A stretch of 64,000 bases of DNA, taken from Mesorhizobium zhangyense. Its GTDB lineage: Bacteria > Pseudomonadota > Alphaproteobacteria > Rhizobiales > Rhizobiaceae. The notes beneath the pieces were generated by a model. It had not been told where the DNA came from and did no database searches. It saw only the letters and a list, made by a program, of their open reading frames with translations. Below, one piece after another: positions 1 to 9,255 of the stretch (within the stretch, counting starts at the first letter, position 1; each line of letters begins with the position of its first letter). The position numbers and the translations under genes were made by a program. The stretch lies in NCBI RefSeq assembly GCF_011045115.1, contig NZ_JAAKZG010000011.1:124001-188000 (forward strand), written 5' to 3'.

Positions 1-128
1 ATATGGGATGGCTCAGCCGCGAGGCAGTGCTGAAGCGCGCATACCAGCTCGGCAAGACTTCTTATGCGTCCTACCTCCGGCGTCTGGTGGAGGATGACAA
101 TAGCTTGGCGGAGGACAACGCCGCATGA
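1..128 (+). CDS. rfbA: Glucose-1-phosphate thymidylyltransferase, C-terminal end only
   Basis: Only the last 41 codons are in the window (reading frame begins at base 3, stop TGA at 126-128). The translation begins MGWLSREAVL and contains SYASYLRRLVED, which matches the C-terminal tail of RmlA/RfbA enzymes. These make dTDP-glucose from glucose-1-phosphate and dTTP, the first step of dTDP-L-rhamnose synthesis. The stop overlaps the ATG of rfbC (ATGA), and rfbC, rfbB and rfbD follow on the same strand, which supports the call. The catalytic part lies outside the window, so the name rests on the tail and context. Confidence 0.75.
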   Translation, partial: MGWLSREAVLKRAYQLGKTSYASYLRRLVEDDNSLAEDNAA

Positions 129-682
129 GCCTCGAGGTCAGACCGCTGGGGCTCGACGGCGTGCTGGAAATCCTGCCGCGCCGGATCGGTGACGATCGCG
201 GTTTCTTCTCCGAGACCTGGAATGCCGAGCGGCTCGGTGAGCACGGCGTGCAGCTGAACTTCGTTCAGGACAATCATTCCTATTCGGCGGCCAAGGGCGT
301 GCTCCGTGGGCTGCATTACCAGATGCCGCCCTACGCGCAGGACAAGCTGGTGCGCGTGGTGAAAGGTGCGATCCTTGATGTCGCCGTGGATATCCGCAAG
401 GGCTCGCCGAGCTTCGCGAAATGGGTTGCCATCGAAATTTCTGCACGGGAGTGGAACCAGATCCTCGTGCCCAAAGGCTTTGCCCATGGCTTTCTGACGC
501 TCGAGCCGGACACTGAGGTCATCTACAAGGTGACCAGCCACTACTCTGCCGAGCATGACCGTTCGATCCGTTTCGACGATGCCGATATCGGCATCGAATG
601 GCCTTTGGCCGCATCCGAACTTCAACTGTCAGACAAGGACCGCAAGGCGCCGATGCTGAGGCATGCGGAGGTTTTCGCGTAG
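125..682 (+). CDS. rfbC: dTDP-4-dehydrorhamnose 3,5-epimerase
   Basis: This 185-residue protein has the usual RmlC/RfbC length and cupin signatures. [31 protein letters not shown] and [21 protein letters not shown] carry the family's catalytic-region His and Tyr positions. It epimerises C3 and C5 of dTDP-4-keto-6-deoxyglucose in the cytoplasm, the third step to dTDP-L-rhamnose. The ATG overlaps the rfbA stop and rfbB starts 19 bases after its end, so it lies in the rfbACBD operon. A large antisense reading frame over the same bases is a shadow. Confidence 0.95.
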   Translation: MSLEVRPLGLDGVLEILPRRIGDDRGFFSETWNAERLGEHGVQLNFVQDNHSYSAAKGVLRGLHYQMPPYAQDKLVRVVKGAILDVAVDIRKGSPSFAKWVAIEISAREWNQILVPKGFAHGFLTLEPDTEVIYKVTSHYSAEHDRSIRFDDADIGIEWPLAASELQLSDKDRKAPMLRHAEVFA

Positions 683-701
683 TGAAACGAGGCGAGCGAC
701 C

Positions 702-1769
702 ATGAATATTCTCGTGACCGGCGGCGCCGGTTTCATCGGCTCGGCACTGTGCCGCCATCTCGTGGCGGACCCGCGAAATCGCGTCGTCAACATCGACAAG
801 CTGACCTATGCGGGCAATCTCGCCTCACTGCGGCAGATCGAGAACTTTCCGAACTATCGCTTCATTCAGGCGGATATCTGCAATGACGCGCTCGTGGCCG
901 AGATCCTACGCGCTGAAAACATCGACCACGTCATCCATCTTGCGGCCGAGACGCATGTCGATCGCTCGATCGACGGTCCTGACGCTTTCGTGGAGACGAA
1001 TATCGTCGGGACCTTCCGGCTGCTTCAGGCGTCGCTCGCCTATTGGCGTGAGCTGCCGGCAAATGCGGTTGCGGATTTTCGCTTCCACCACGTTTCCACG
1101 GATGAAGTGTTCGGCGACCTGCCATTCGACACGAGCCTGTTCACCGAGGATACGCCCTACGCGCCGTCATCACCCTATTCGGCATCGAAAGCAGCTTCCG
1201 ATCATCTGGTCCGGGCGTGGCATCAGACCTTTGGCTTGCCGATCGTCGTCACCAACTGCTCGAACAATTACGGGCCGTTCCATTTCCCCGAAAAACTCAT
1301 TCCGCTGGTGATCCTGAATGCGCTCGAGGAAAAGCCCCTGCCGGTTTATGGCAATGGCGGCAACGTCCGGGATTGGCTTCACGTCGAGGACCATGCCAGG
1401 GCACTTGCCCTGGTCGCAACGAAGGGCAAGGTCGGCGAGAACTACAATATCGGCGGCAGGGCCGAGCGCACCAATCTCAGCGTCGTCGAAACGATCTGCG
1501 ATCTGCTGGACAGGAAGCGACCGCGCCGCAACGGTGCCTCCTACCGAAGCCTTATAAAATTCGTGTCGGACCGGCCCGGCCATGACCGCCGCTATGCAAT
1601 GGATGCGGCAAAGATAGAGCGCGAACTTGGCTGGAGCCCACAGGAAAGCTTCGATGAGGGGCTGGCGCGCACGATCGACTGGTATCTCGAAAATGCCTGG
1701 TGGTGGAAGCCGATCCGCGACGGCAGCTATGCCGGCGAGCGTCTCGGCCGTCTGGTGGCGGCGCAATGA
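702..1769 (+). CDS. rfbB: dTDP-glucose 4,6-dehydratase
   Basis: This 355-residue extended SDR enzyme converts dTDP-glucose to dTDP-4-keto-6-deoxyglucose using bound NAD. The Rossmann motif GGAGFIG is at residues 7-13. The dehydratase triad T133-D134-E135 (STDEVFGD) and the Y159-SAS-K163 motif are present, as are CSNNYGP and [12 protein letters not shown], typical of RmlB. An ATG in the same frame at 663 lies inside rfbC; 702 is preferred because [13 protein letters not shown] is the natural N-terminus and a purine-rich stretch precedes it. The stop overlaps the rfbD start (ATGA). Confidence 0.95.
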   Translation: MNILVTGGAGFIGSALCRHLVADPRNRVVNIDKLTYAGNLASLRQIENFPNYRFIQADICNDALVAEILRAENIDHVIHLAAETHVDRSIDGPDAFVETNIVGTFRLLQASLAYWRELPANAVADFRFHHVSTDEVFGDLPFDTSLFTEDTPYAPSSPYSASKAASDHLVRAWHQTFGLPIVVTNCSNNYGPFHFPEKLIPLVILNALEEKPLPVYGNGGNVRDWLHVEDHARALALVATKGKVGENYNIGGRAERTNLSVVETICDLLDRKRPRRNGASYRSLIKFVSDRPGHDRRYAMDAAKIERELGWSPQESFDEGLARTIDWYLENAWWWKPIRDGSYAGERLGRLVAAQ

Positions 1770-2683
1770 GAATTCTGGTCACCGGCACTCAGGGCCAAGT
1801 GGTCTGCAGCCTCGTCGAAAGAGCGGCGCAGATGCCGGATGTGGAACTGATCACGGTCGGCCGCCCCGAACTCGATTTGGCAAAGCCCCTGTCGGTGAGA
1901 CGCGCGATCGCTGCCGCAAAGCCTGATCTGATCGTGTCGGCCGCTGCCTATACCGCCGTTGATCGCGCCGAGGACGAGCCGGAGCTCGCCTATGTGGTCA
2001 ATGCGATCGGGGCGGCAAGCGTTGCCGAGGCGGCGGTACGCATAGGCGTGCCGATCATCCATCTGTCGACGGACTATGTCTTCTCGGGCGACTGCGACCG
2101 GCCCTACCGGGAGGATGACGACGCCGTCCCAAAGACCATCTACGGATACACCAAACTCGAGAGCGAGCACGCGATCGCGAGTGTTACCCCGCAGCACATC
2201 ATCCTGCGGACCAGTTGGGTCTACAGCCCGTTCGGTGCGAATTTCGTCAAGACGATGCTCAGGCTTGCCGGCGAGAGAGACACAGTCTCCGTGGTTTCGG
2301 ATCAGTGGGGAAACCCGACATCCGCACTGGATATCGCCGATGCAATCCTGCGAATTGCTCCGCTCTGCGTCAGGGGGAATTACGGTGTGTACCATCTCGC
2401 GGGGACGGGCGAGATCAATTGGTCGGGCTTTGCCAGTCACATTTTCCGTACGAGCGGCATCGCCGGCGGGCCATTCGCGTCGGTGCGCGAGATTTCGAGT
2501 GCCGATTATCCGACAAAGGCCAAGCGTCCGCTGAACTCGCGCCTTTCGACCGAGAAGTTCGAAAAGACTTTCGGCTGGCGTGCGCCGGCGTGGCAGGACA
2601 GCGTCGATATGGTCGTAAAGCGCCTGATCCCGGCAGGGCGGCATGACGAATTCAAACCCATGCGTCACGGAACCGGGGGCTGA
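1766..2683 (+). CDS. rfbD: dTDP-4-dehydrorhamnose reductase
   Basis: This 305-residue RmlD-type reductase carries out the last step, reducing dTDP-6-deoxy-L-lyxo-4-hexulose to dTDP-L-rhamnose with NAD(P)H. The N-terminus [13 protein letters not shown] is the GxxGQxG cofactor loop. [16 protein letters not shown] and Y126-GYT-K130 fit the RmlD active site, and the C-terminal half has the family's [17 protein letters not shown]. The last Gly of the usual GQVG motif is Val here. The start overlaps the rfbB stop. The flippase gene follows 9 bases later, so rhamnose synthesis and export of the rhamnosylated unit are probably co-transcribed. Confidence 0.93.
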   Translation: MRILVTGTQGQVVCSLVERAAQMPDVELITVGRPELDLAKPLSVRRAIAAAKPDLIVSAAAYTAVDRAEDEPELAYVVNAIGAASVAEAAVRIGVPIIHLSTDYVFSGDCDRPYREDDDAVPKTIYGYTKLESEHAIASVTPQHIILRTSWVYSPFGANFVKTMLRLAGERDTVSVVSDQWGNPTSALDIADAILRIAPLCVRGNYGVYHLAGTGEINWSGFASHIFRTSGIAGGPFASVREISSADYPTKAKRPLNSRLSTEKFEKTFGWRAPAWQDSVDMVVKRLIPAGRHDEFKPMRHGTGG

Positions 2684-2692
2684 AGCAACTCG

Positions 2693-4201
2693 ATGGCTTT
2701 AACTGCTGCATCCGGGTCCGGGCAATCCTACACCCAGATCCTGAAGTCGACGGCCCTGATCGGCGGCTCGTCGGTCGTCAACATCATGTTTGCGATAATC
2801 CGCAACAAGGCGATGGCGGTGCTTCTCGGTCCCGGCGGCGTGGGGTTGATGGGGCTCTACAATTCCATAGCCGATCTTGCGCAGAATCTGGCAGGCCTCG
2901 GCATCCAGGCCAGCGGCGTGCGTCAGATAGCCGAGTCGGTGGGAACTGGTGAAGCCGACAGGATCGCCCGTACGGCGATAGTGCTGAGGCGGATATCGAT
3001 CGTTCTGGGACTGGTCGGCGCGGCGCTTCTTGCCGCACTTTCCCTTCCGATCGCAGAGTTCACCTTTGGCGATAGCCAGCACACCGCAGGCGTCCTGCTC
3101 TTGTCTGTGGCGATCTTCTTCCGGCTCGTGTCGGCTGGACAAATTGCCCTGATACAGGGCATGCGGCAGATCGCAAACCTTGCCCGCATCAACATGTTTG
3201 CGGCGTTGTGCAGCACGGTCATCAGCATACCGATGGTCTATTTCTTCGGCGAGCAGGGCATCGTGCCGTCGCTGGTGGCCACGGCCGGCATCACGATCCT
3301 TACATCCTGGTGGTACGCCAGGAAAATCCGCATCGAAATGCCGGCCATGTCGCTGCCGCAGATGAGCCAGGAGACAGCGGCGCTTCTGAAGCTGGGCTTC
3401 GTCTTCATGGTCAGCGGGTTTCTGACCGTGGGTGCTGCTTACGCGATCCGCATCATCGTGTTGCGGGAAGATGGCGTTGCGGCTGCGGGGCTGTATCAGG
3501 CGGCATGGGCTCTCGGCGGTCTTTATGCCGGGTTCATTCTGCAGGCCATGGGTACGGATTTCTATCCGCGCCTGACAGCCGTCGCCGGCAACCACGCTGA
3601 ATGCAACCGTCTCGTCAATGAGCAGGCGCAGATCAGCATGCTGCTTGCCGGCCCCGGTGTCGTGGCCACGCTCACGCTCGCGCCGCTGGTCATGAGGCTG
3701 CTTTACTCGCCCGAGTTCTACCCGGCCGTGGATCTGCTGCGCTGGATCTGCCTCGGCATGATGCTGCGGCTGGTGGCGTGGCCGATGGGGTTTATCGTGC
3801 TGGCGAAGGGGGCGCAGAAGATCTATTTCTGGACGGAGGTTGCCGCGGCAATCGTGCATGTCGGACTTGCCTGGCTGCTGGTCACGAAGCTCGGCTTCAT
3901 AGGAGCCGGCATGGCCTTTTTCGGGCTCTATGTCTGGCACAATATCCTGATTTACCTGATTGTTCGCCGGCTAACCGATTTTCGCTGGTCGCGTGAGAAC
4001 ATCAAGCTGAGCCTGATTTTTCTGCCGTCCTCCGCACTGGTTTTCGGCGCTTTCCAGCTGTTGCCGCTTTGGCAGGCGACCACCCTGGGTGCTGCGATCG
4101 TACTCGTCAGCGGGCTTTATTCGCTGCGGATGCTTTTGCGTCTGATGCCGCCGGAGTCGTTTCCGGCAGCGCTCAGGCCGTGGCTGCCCAAATCGGCCTG
4201 A
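2693..4201 (+). CDS. Wzx-type polysaccharide repeat-unit flippase (O-antigen translocase family)
   Basis: A 502-residue, strongly hydrophobic protein with about 12 to 14 predicted membrane segments. Its N-terminus (ILKSTALIGGSSVVNIMF, then AVLLGPGGVGLMGLYNSI) is characteristic of the O-antigen translocase branch of the MOP/MATE-like superfamily. These proteins flip undecaprenyl-diphosphate-linked oligosaccharides across the inner membrane. It sits directly after rfbD and ends at a bidirectional terminator shared with the convergent aminotransferase gene. Substrate specificity cannot be read from sequence; the role is inferred from family and context. Confidence 0.88.
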   Translation: MALTAASGSGQSYTQILKSTALIGGSSVVNIMFAIIRNKAMAVLLGPGGVGLMGLYNSIADLAQNLAGLGIQASGVRQIAESVGTGEADRIARTAIVLRRISIVLGLVGAALLAALSLPIAEFTFGDSQHTAGVLLLSVAIFFRLVSAGQIALIQGMRQIANLARINMFAALCSTVISIPMVYFFGEQGIVPSLVATAGITILTSWWYARKIRIEMPAMSLPQMSQETAALLKLGFVFMVSGFLTVGAAYAIRIIVLREDGVAAAGLYQAAWALGGLYAGFILQAMGTDFYPRLTAVAGNHAECNRLVNEQAQISMLLAGPGVVATLTLAPLVMRLLYSPEFYPAVDLLRWICLGMMLRLVAWPMGFIVLAKGAQKIYFWTEVAAAIVHVGLAWLLVTKLGFIGAGMAFFGLYVWHNILIYLIVRRLTDFRWSRENIKLSLIFLPSSALVFGAFQLLPLWQATTLGAAIVLVSGLYSLRMLLRLMPPESFPAALRPWLPKSA

Positions 4202-4206
4202 ATGCA

Positions 4207-4238
4207 AAAAAGCCGCCGGCAATTGCCAGCGGCTTTAT
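4207..4238. terminator. Bidirectional intrinsic terminator between flippase and aminotransferase genes
   Basis: A-run, then stem AAAGCCGC...GCGGCTTT enclosing GGC-AATT-GCC, then a T-run. It lies between convergent genes, and the flanking A and T tracts make it usable on both strands. Confidence 0.85.
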
Positions 4239-4262
4239 TGGATCGATCTCGATGCGATGCGG

Positions 4263-5432
4263 CTATTCCGCTGCCCGGATGTTGCTTGCGTCAAGGCATT
4301 CGCGAAGCGTGTCGACCACGGCCAGAAGCTCGGCGTCCGTCATCTGCGCATAGAGCGGCAGGATCACGGTTCCGTTTTGTGCGGCGACGCTTTGCTGGAG
4401 GCTCGTGCCAGAGCGATGCGTGTCGGGGGCTGCGTAGGCATCCTCGAGATGAATGTTCATCACGCCGCGCCTCGTCGAAACGCCCCTGTCGAGCAAGGCC
4501 TGCATGACTGAGCGCTGGCCGACCCAGTGAGGCAGCCTGACACAGTAACTTTGCCAGTTGCTGCGCCCCCAACTCGGCTCCAACGGTGTTTCGAGGCCGG
4601 GTATGTCGCGAAGATGTTTCGTGTAGAGGTCGGCAAGCTGCCGGCGCCGTGCGACGATTTCGGGGAGCCGCTTCAGTTGTTCGCGCCCGACGGCCGCCTG
4701 CATGTCCGTCATGCGGTAATTGTAGCCGATCTCGGGATAGCTTTCGTAGATGACCTGGCTGGAACCGTGGCGGACCGTATCAGGCACGCTCATGCCGTGC
4801 TGGCGCCACAGCTTGAACTTCCGGTCATATTCCGGATTGGCGGTCGTCAGCATGCCGCCGTCGCCGGTCGTCACCACCTTGCGGGGATGGAAGGAGAAGC
4901 AGGCGATGTCGCCATGCGGCTTGCCGATCTTTTCCCACTGGCCGTTCCAGAGAATTTCGCTGCCTGTCGCGCAGGCGGCGTCTTCGATGACCGGTATGGA
5001 ATAGCGTTTGCCGATCTCCACGATCTGGCGCAGGTCGCAGGGCATGCCGAGCTGGTGCACGCACAGGATCGCCTTGGTGCGCCTTGTGATCGCGCCTTCG
5101 ATCAGGTCCGGGTCGATGTTGAAGCCATCCGCCTCGATATCGACGAAAACCGGAACGCCGCCGCAATAACGGATGGCGTTGGCGGTGGCGATGAAGGAAT
5201 GGCTGACGGTGATCACCTCGTCGCCGGGGCCGATATCCACGGCCCGCAACGCCAGGTGAAGTGCTGTGGTGCAGTTCGATAGTGCGCAGGCATGCGGCGC
5301 ACCGACAAGCTCGGCAAATTCACGCTCGAATGCTGCAACCTCAGGCCCCTGCGTTACCCAGCCGGACAGAATTACACGGCGGACTGCTTCGACTTCGCGT
5401 TCGTCGAGAATGGGCTTGGCAACCGGTATCAT
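4263..5432 (-). CDS. DegT/DnrJ/EryC1/StrS-family sugar aminotransferase
   Basis: A 389-residue PLP-dependent aminotransferase that transfers an amino group to a keto-sugar nucleotide. PLP contacts are D151 (VIEDAACATGSE) and the Schiff-base lysine K185 in SFHPRKVVTTGDGG. TQGPEVAAFEREFA and YNYRMTDMQAA are also typical of the family. An in-frame GTG start exists 39 bases upstream, but the ATG at 5432 gives MIPVAKPIL, the standard N-terminus, and overlaps the stop of the upstream epimerase gene (ATGA). It is the last gene of the minus-strand amino-sugar operon 4263-9756. The product sugar is unknown; the adjacent epimerase and acyltransferase suggest an N-acylated amino sugar. Confidence 0.9.
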   Translation of the reverse strand: MIPVAKPILDEREVEAVRRVILSGWVTQGPEVAAFEREFAELVGAPHACALSNCTTALHLALRAVDIGPGDEVITVSHSFIATANAIRYCGGVPVFVDIEADGFNIDPDLIEGAITRRTKAILCVHQLGMPCDLRQIVEIGKRYSIPVIEDAACATGSEILWNGQWEKIGKPHGDIACFSFHPRKVVTTGDGGMLTTANPEYDRKFKLWRQHGMSVPDTVRHGSSQVIYESYPEIGYNYRMTDMQAAVGREQLKRLPEIVARRRQLADLYTKHLRDIPGLETPLEPSWGRSNWQSYCVRLPHWVGQRSVMQALLDRGVSTRRGVMNIHLEDAYAAPDTHRSGTSLQQSVAAQNGTVILPLYAQMTDAELLAVVDTLRECLDASNIRAAE

Positions 5433-6403
5433 TCCGCTGCCTCCCGGGTCGCGGCACTTTCGGCCTGCCACCAGGCGACAAGATCGCGAAGACCATCATC
5501 GAGTGGGATCTGCGCTTCGAAACCGATCATATCCCGCGCCTTGGTGATGTCGGCAAGACGGCGCGGCACGGCATTGACCTTGCGTGCCGGCGCATGCGTC
5601 GGTTCGATCGACGAACCCATGATACGGGTCAGCTTCTGCGCCAGTTCGAGCAGGCTGGTCTCCTCGCCGCTGGCGACGTTGAACACCTCGTCTGTGACAT
5701 CGGATTTCGCCGCCAGGATGTTGGCGCGCGCGATGTCTGCGACATGGACGAAATCCATCGTCTGCGAGCCGTCGCCGAAGATAAGCGGCGGCTGGCCGGC
5801 AGCGAGGCGTTCCATCCAGCGGATCAGAACTTCGGTGTAGACGCCATAGACGTCCATGCGCGGGCCGTAGACGTTGAAGTAGCGCAGCGCGACATAGTTC
5901 AGGCCGTACATATCGGCGAAGCTGCGCAGCAGCCCTTCGTTGAAGGCCTTCGCCGCACCGTAGATCGTGCGGTTGTTGTAAGGGTGATGCGCTTCGGTCG
6001 TCGGGAAGCTTTCGGCCAATCCCAGCACCGAGGCGGAAGATGCCGCGACGACCTTGGACACCTTGGCACTGACCGCCGCTTCGAGCACGTCGAACGTGCC
6101 GCCGGCGAGCACGTCGAAAGCCAGTCGCGGCTCCTCGGCACATTGCGTGATGCGGATTGCCGCCTGGTGGAAGACGATATCGACGCCGTCGAAGAGCTTT
6201 GCCAGCAGTGCGCGATCGCGGATATCGCCTTCGACGATGGTGAGCGGAAAGGCGTCCATCGCCGCCTGAAGGTTCTCCCTCCGGCCACGCACGAAATTGT
6301 CGAGAATGATGATCTCGCGCGGCTGTTCCTTCGCAACCAGATCGGCGATGTGGGACCCGATGAGCCCCGCCCCGCCGGTGATGAGAACGCGCTTATCTTT
6401 CAT
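5429..6403 (-). CDS. NAD-dependent epimerase/dehydratase (extended SDR)
   Basis: A 324-residue extended SDR protein. The dinucleotide motif GGAGLIG is at residues 10-16. There is a Ser-rich active-site strand (ASSASVLG) and a Y-x3-K motif in TIYGAAKAFNE, followed by LRYFNVYGPRMD and the distal DFVHVADIARAN. It resembles UDP-hexose or UDP-HexNAc 4-epimerases and related dehydratases. It lacks the TDE triad of 4,6-dehydratases, which favours an epimerase. It overlaps the downstream aminotransferase by 4 bases and the upstream acyltransferase by 11 bases, so the three are translationally coupled. The exact substrate is unresolved. Confidence 0.85.
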   Translation of the reverse strand: MKDKRVLITGGAGLIGSHIADLVAKEQPREIIILDNFVRGRRENLQAAMDAFPLTIVEGDIRDRALLAKLFDGVDIVFHQAAIRITQCAEEPRLAFDVLAGGTFDVLEAAVSAKVSKVVAASSASVLGLAESFPTTEAHHPYNNRTIYGAAKAFNEGLLRSFADMYGLNYVALRYFNVYGPRMDVYGVYTEVLIRWMERLAAGQPPLIFGDGSQTMDFVHVADIARANILAAKSDVTDEVFNVASGEETSLLELAQKLTRIMGSSIEPTHAPARKVNAVPRRLADITKARDMIGFEAQIPLDDGLRDLVAWWQAESAATREAAE

Positions 6404-7124
6404 GGATTGCCCCGTTGTTTTGCGACGCCGTTCGCGTCAGATCCGAATCCGTTCGCCAGTGCAGGAATTTTGCCGGCACGCCGGCGACGACCGAGAATGG
6501 TTCCACGTCCGAAACCACCACCGCGCCCGCGCCTACAATCGCGCCCTTGCCGATGGTGACACCGGGAAGGATGGCGGCGTTGGTGCCGATGTCGGCCCAG
6601 GCTTCAATGCGCACTGGCTTGATTTCGAGGTCGGTGCGCACGATCGGCACATCCGCCGGCATGCCGGTGTGGGCGGAACCGAGCACCTTGGCGCCGGGGC
6701 CGAAGCCGACATATTCTTCCATCACCAGATTACGCGCGTCGAGAAAGGCCTGCGGGCCGATCCAGACATTGTTGCCGATGACGCAGGTGCCGTCATAGCG
6801 GCCCTGGATGTTGGCCTGCGCGCCGACGAAGACGCCATTGCCGAACTCGAATGTTTCCGGGTGCTTGAACACCGCGCCGCTGCCGACCTGCAGGCGGGCG
6901 CCGCAGCTGCGCGAAAGCGCGCGCAAGATGGAACGGCGCATCAGCGCGTCGACGAAACCGTCACCGAACGAAAAACGGCCGTAGAGTTCGACCAGTCCCG
7001 AAGCGCCGTATGACGTTTTCAGGGTTTCCGCCAGTTCGAGTTCATAGGCGGGGTCGGCAAGGATTTCCTGCCTGCCATGAACCGCCTTGACGATGCGGGC
7101 GGCGGGAGCGGGATCAAGCGACAT
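6393..7124 (-). CDS. Hexapeptide-repeat O/N-acyltransferase
   Basis: 243 residues. An N-terminal helical segment of about 80 residues is followed by a left-handed beta-helix region with hexapeptide repeats (GNGVFVGAQANIQG, IGNNVWIGP) and the C-terminal cap block IGKGAIVGAGAVVVSDVEPFSVVAGVPAKFL. This is the WbbJ/LacA acetyltransferase fold, and the SAHTGMPADVP segment would hold the catalytic His. It probably acetylates an amino or hydroxyl group of a nucleotide sugar or a lipid-linked oligosaccharide. It overlaps both neighbours in the operon. The N-terminal extension is longer than in minimal acetyltransferases. Confidence 0.85.
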   Translation of the reverse strand: MSLDPAPAARIVKAVHGRQEILADPAYELELAETLKTSYGASGLVELYGRFSFGDGFVDALMRRSILRALSRSCGARLQVGSGAVFKHPETFEFGNGVFVGAQANIQGRYDGTCVIGNNVWIGPQAFLDARNLVMEEYVGFGPGAKVLGSAHTGMPADVPIVRTDLEIKPVRIEAWADIGTNAAILPGVTIGKGAIVGAGAVVVSDVEPFSVVAGVPAKFLHWRTDSDLTRTASQNNGAIHER

Positions 7125-8220
7125 AGGCTTCCTGCTCCACCGCAGCGACCACCTGCTCCACCTGCCTCGATGTCATCTCGGGATAGATAGGCAGCGAGAG
7201 AACTTCGCGGGCAGCAGCCTCCGATTCCGGGAACGCGCCTGCCTTGTAGCCAAGGTCCGCATGCGCCTTCTGCAGATGGACGGGAATGGGATAATGCAGA
7301 CCGGTCTGCACGCCTTCTGCCTGCAAGGCGCGCTGCAGCCCGTCGCGGTCGCGCGTCCGAACGGCATAGATGTGATAAACGTGGCGGCGGTCCGCGAGCT
7401 CGGTGGGGGCTTTAACCTGCCTTGATCCGGAAAGAAGAGCGGAATAGTGCCGCCCGTGGTCTCGCCGCGCCTCGGTCCAATCCTCGAGATGCCGAAGCTT
7501 GACCCGCAGGATCGCGCCCTGGATGCCGTCCATTCGATAATTAAAACCCTTCAGCGTGTGATGATAGCGCTGCTCCTGGCCCCAGTCGCGCAGCATGCGG
7601 ATCGTCTTGGCATGCTCGTCGTCATTGGTGACGACGATGCCACCCTCGCCGCAGGCACCCAGATTCTTGCCGGGGTAGAAACTGAAGCAGCCCGAGATAC
7701 CGATGCTTCCGGCGCGCCTCTTTTTGTATTCGGAACCATGGGCCTGGCAGGCGTCCTCAATGACCGGAATTCCGTAACGGTCGGCGATTTCCATGATCGG
7801 CGCCATGTCGGCCATCTGGCCGTAGAGATGAACCGGGATGATCGCCTTGGTGCGCGCGGTGATAGCGGCTTCCAGCTTGGCCGGGTCCATCGTGAAGGTC
7901 GTCGGTTCGATGTCGACGAAGACCGGCGTTGCGCCCGTATAGCAGACGGCAGAAACGGAGGCGACGAAGGTGAAAGGTACGGTTATGACTTCGTCGCCGG
8001 GACCGACACCGGCGGCGAGCAACGACAGATGCAGCGCGCTCGTTCCGGTGTTGACGGCGATTGCGTGTTTTGCGTCACAATAGGCGGCGAACTCACGCTC
8101 GAAGGCTGCAACCTCGTCGCCAAGAACATATTGGGCGGAAGCCAGCACGCCCAGAACGGCGGCATCCACCTCGCCCTTGATGCTCGCATACTGGGCTTTC
8201 AGATCGAGAAACGGGATCAT
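7114..8220 (-). CDS. WbpE/WlbC-like PLP aminotransferase for 3-amino sugars
   Basis: A 368-residue DegT-family aminotransferase. MIPFLDLKAQYASIK is the typical N-terminus of the WbpE/WlbC/FdtB group. D156 (VIEDACQAHGSEYK) and the PLP lysine K185 (FSFYPGKNLGACGEGG) are present, as is FNYRMDGIQGA. WbpE converts UDP-3-keto-GlcNAcA to UDP-GlcNAc3NA. The flanking Gfo/Idh dehydrogenase and WbpD-like acetyltransferase complete a WbpB-E-D set, so a 2,3-diamino sugar is the likely product. A dTDP-3-amino sugar is the alternative, but no 3,4-ketoisomerase gene is seen nearby. Confidence 0.85.
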   Translation of the reverse strand: MIPFLDLKAQYASIKGEVDAAVLGVLASAQYVLGDEVAAFEREFAAYCDAKHAIAVNTGTSALHLSLLAAGVGPGDEVITVPFTFVASVSAVCYTGATPVFVDIEPTTFTMDPAKLEAAITARTKAIIPVHLYGQMADMAPIMEIADRYGIPVIEDACQAHGSEYKKRRAGSIGISGCFSFYPGKNLGACGEGGIVVTNDDEHAKTIRMLRDWGQEQRYHHTLKGFNYRMDGIQGAILRVKLRHLEDWTEARRDHGRHYSALLSGSRQVKAPTELADRRHVYHIYAVRTRDRDGLQRALQAEGVQTGLHYPIPVHLQKAHADLGYKAGAFPESEAAAREVLSLPIYPEMTSRQVEQVVAAVEQEAYVA

Positions 8221-9254
8221 GCTATGCGCCTCGCGCGCTCGAGTTCGATGACGCGCCCGCGTTGGGCAAGCGACTGGGTGGCGGCTTCAAGGATGCGCAC
8301 GACGCGCAGGCCGGCATGGCCGTCGGCGGTCGGCACAGCGCCCTGCTCGATGCAGTTAACGAACTCGCGAAGCTCGACGCCGAGGGCTTCTGTCGAGTCG
8401 AGTTGCGGCGCCCACATGTCGCCGGTGCGGTAGCCGACCAGCATCTGATAGACCTTTTCGCCGTTCTTCTGCGGATTGCCGTTGAGCGTGATGCCCTTGT
8501 CGTAGACCTTGATCTTCTCGCTCGGCTCGAGATCGTCATAGACGATCATCTTACTGCTGCCGCCGATCAGCGTTCGGCGCACCTTCACCGGGGCCAGCCA
8601 GTTGACGTGGATATGAGCAATCATGCTGTTGTCGAAGAACAGGTTGAGATAGGCGATGTTCTCCGGCTCGCCAACGACGTGGCTCATGCCGGTCGCCGAG
8701 ACGGCCACCGGCTTGGCGGGCAGGACATAATCCATGATTGAGAGATCGTGGACGGCGAGATCCCAGACGACGCTGACATCGTGCTGGAACAGGCCGAGAT
8801 TCACGCGGACCGAGTCGTAGTAATAGATGTCGCCAAGCCCGCTTTCGACAAGCTCGCGCATCTTCCGGACGGCGCCGGTGTGAACGAAGGTGTGGTCCAC
8901 GGCCAGCACGAGCTTGCGCCGCGAAGCCTCGTCCACCAGCCGGCGTGCCTCGTCAGCAGTGGCGGCCATCGGCTTTTCGACAAACACATGCTTGCCGGCC
9001 ATCAGCGCGCTCATCGCCAGCCTGAAATGAGCGGAAACCGGAGTGGCGATCGCGATTGCATCGACGCGCGGATCGCGCAGGACTTCGTCGAAGTCGTCCG
9101 TGATCTCGACGGCGGGATAGCGCGCCTGGACGCTGACCAGCCGCTCCTTCTTGAGATCGCAGACGCTGATCAGCCGCGCACCAGGTGTTTCGGCAAAATT
9201 GCGAACGAGGTTGGGACCCCAGTAACCGTAACCAACTACAGCAACGCCGATCAT
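8217..9254 (-). CDS. Gfo/Idh/MocA-family nucleotide-sugar 3-dehydrogenase (WlbA/WbpB-like)
   Basis: 345 residues. The N-terminal Rossmann motif GYGYWGPN is at residues 9-15, the family EKP motif at 93-95 (HVFVEKPMAATA), and a catalytic-type HD pair at 169-170 in WDLAVHDLSIMDY. The C-terminal half is a beta-sheet domain. WlbA and WbpB oxidise C3 of UDP-GlcNAcA with NAD, regenerating cofactor with 2-oxoglutarate. The next gene is a WbpE-like aminotransferase (4-base ATGA overlap) and the previous gene is WbpD-like, which makes this assignment the most economical. Confidence 0.82.
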   Translation of the reverse strand: MIGVAVVGYGYWGPNLVRNFAETPGARLISVCDLKKERLVSVQARYPAVEITDDFDEVLRDPRVDAIAIATPVSAHFRLAMSALMAGKHVFVEKPMAATADEARRLVDEASRRKLVLAVDHTFVHTGAVRKMRELVESGLGDIYYYDSVRVNLGLFQHDVSVVWDLAVHDLSIMDYVLPAKPVAVSATGMSHVVGEPENIAYLNLFFDNSMIAHIHVNWLAPVKVRRTLIGGSSKMIVYDDLEPSEKIKVYDKGITLNGNPQKNGEKVYQMLVGYRTGDMWAPQLDSTEALGVELREFVNCIEQGAVPTADGHAGLRVVRILEAATQSLAQRGRVIELERARRIA

Positions 9255-9255
9255 G

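Noticed and set aside
5261-6559. 432-codon plus-strand frame opposite the epimerase and aminotransferase genes
   Set aside because: Shadow of the minus-strand operon, whose genes carry intact motifs and coupled starts.
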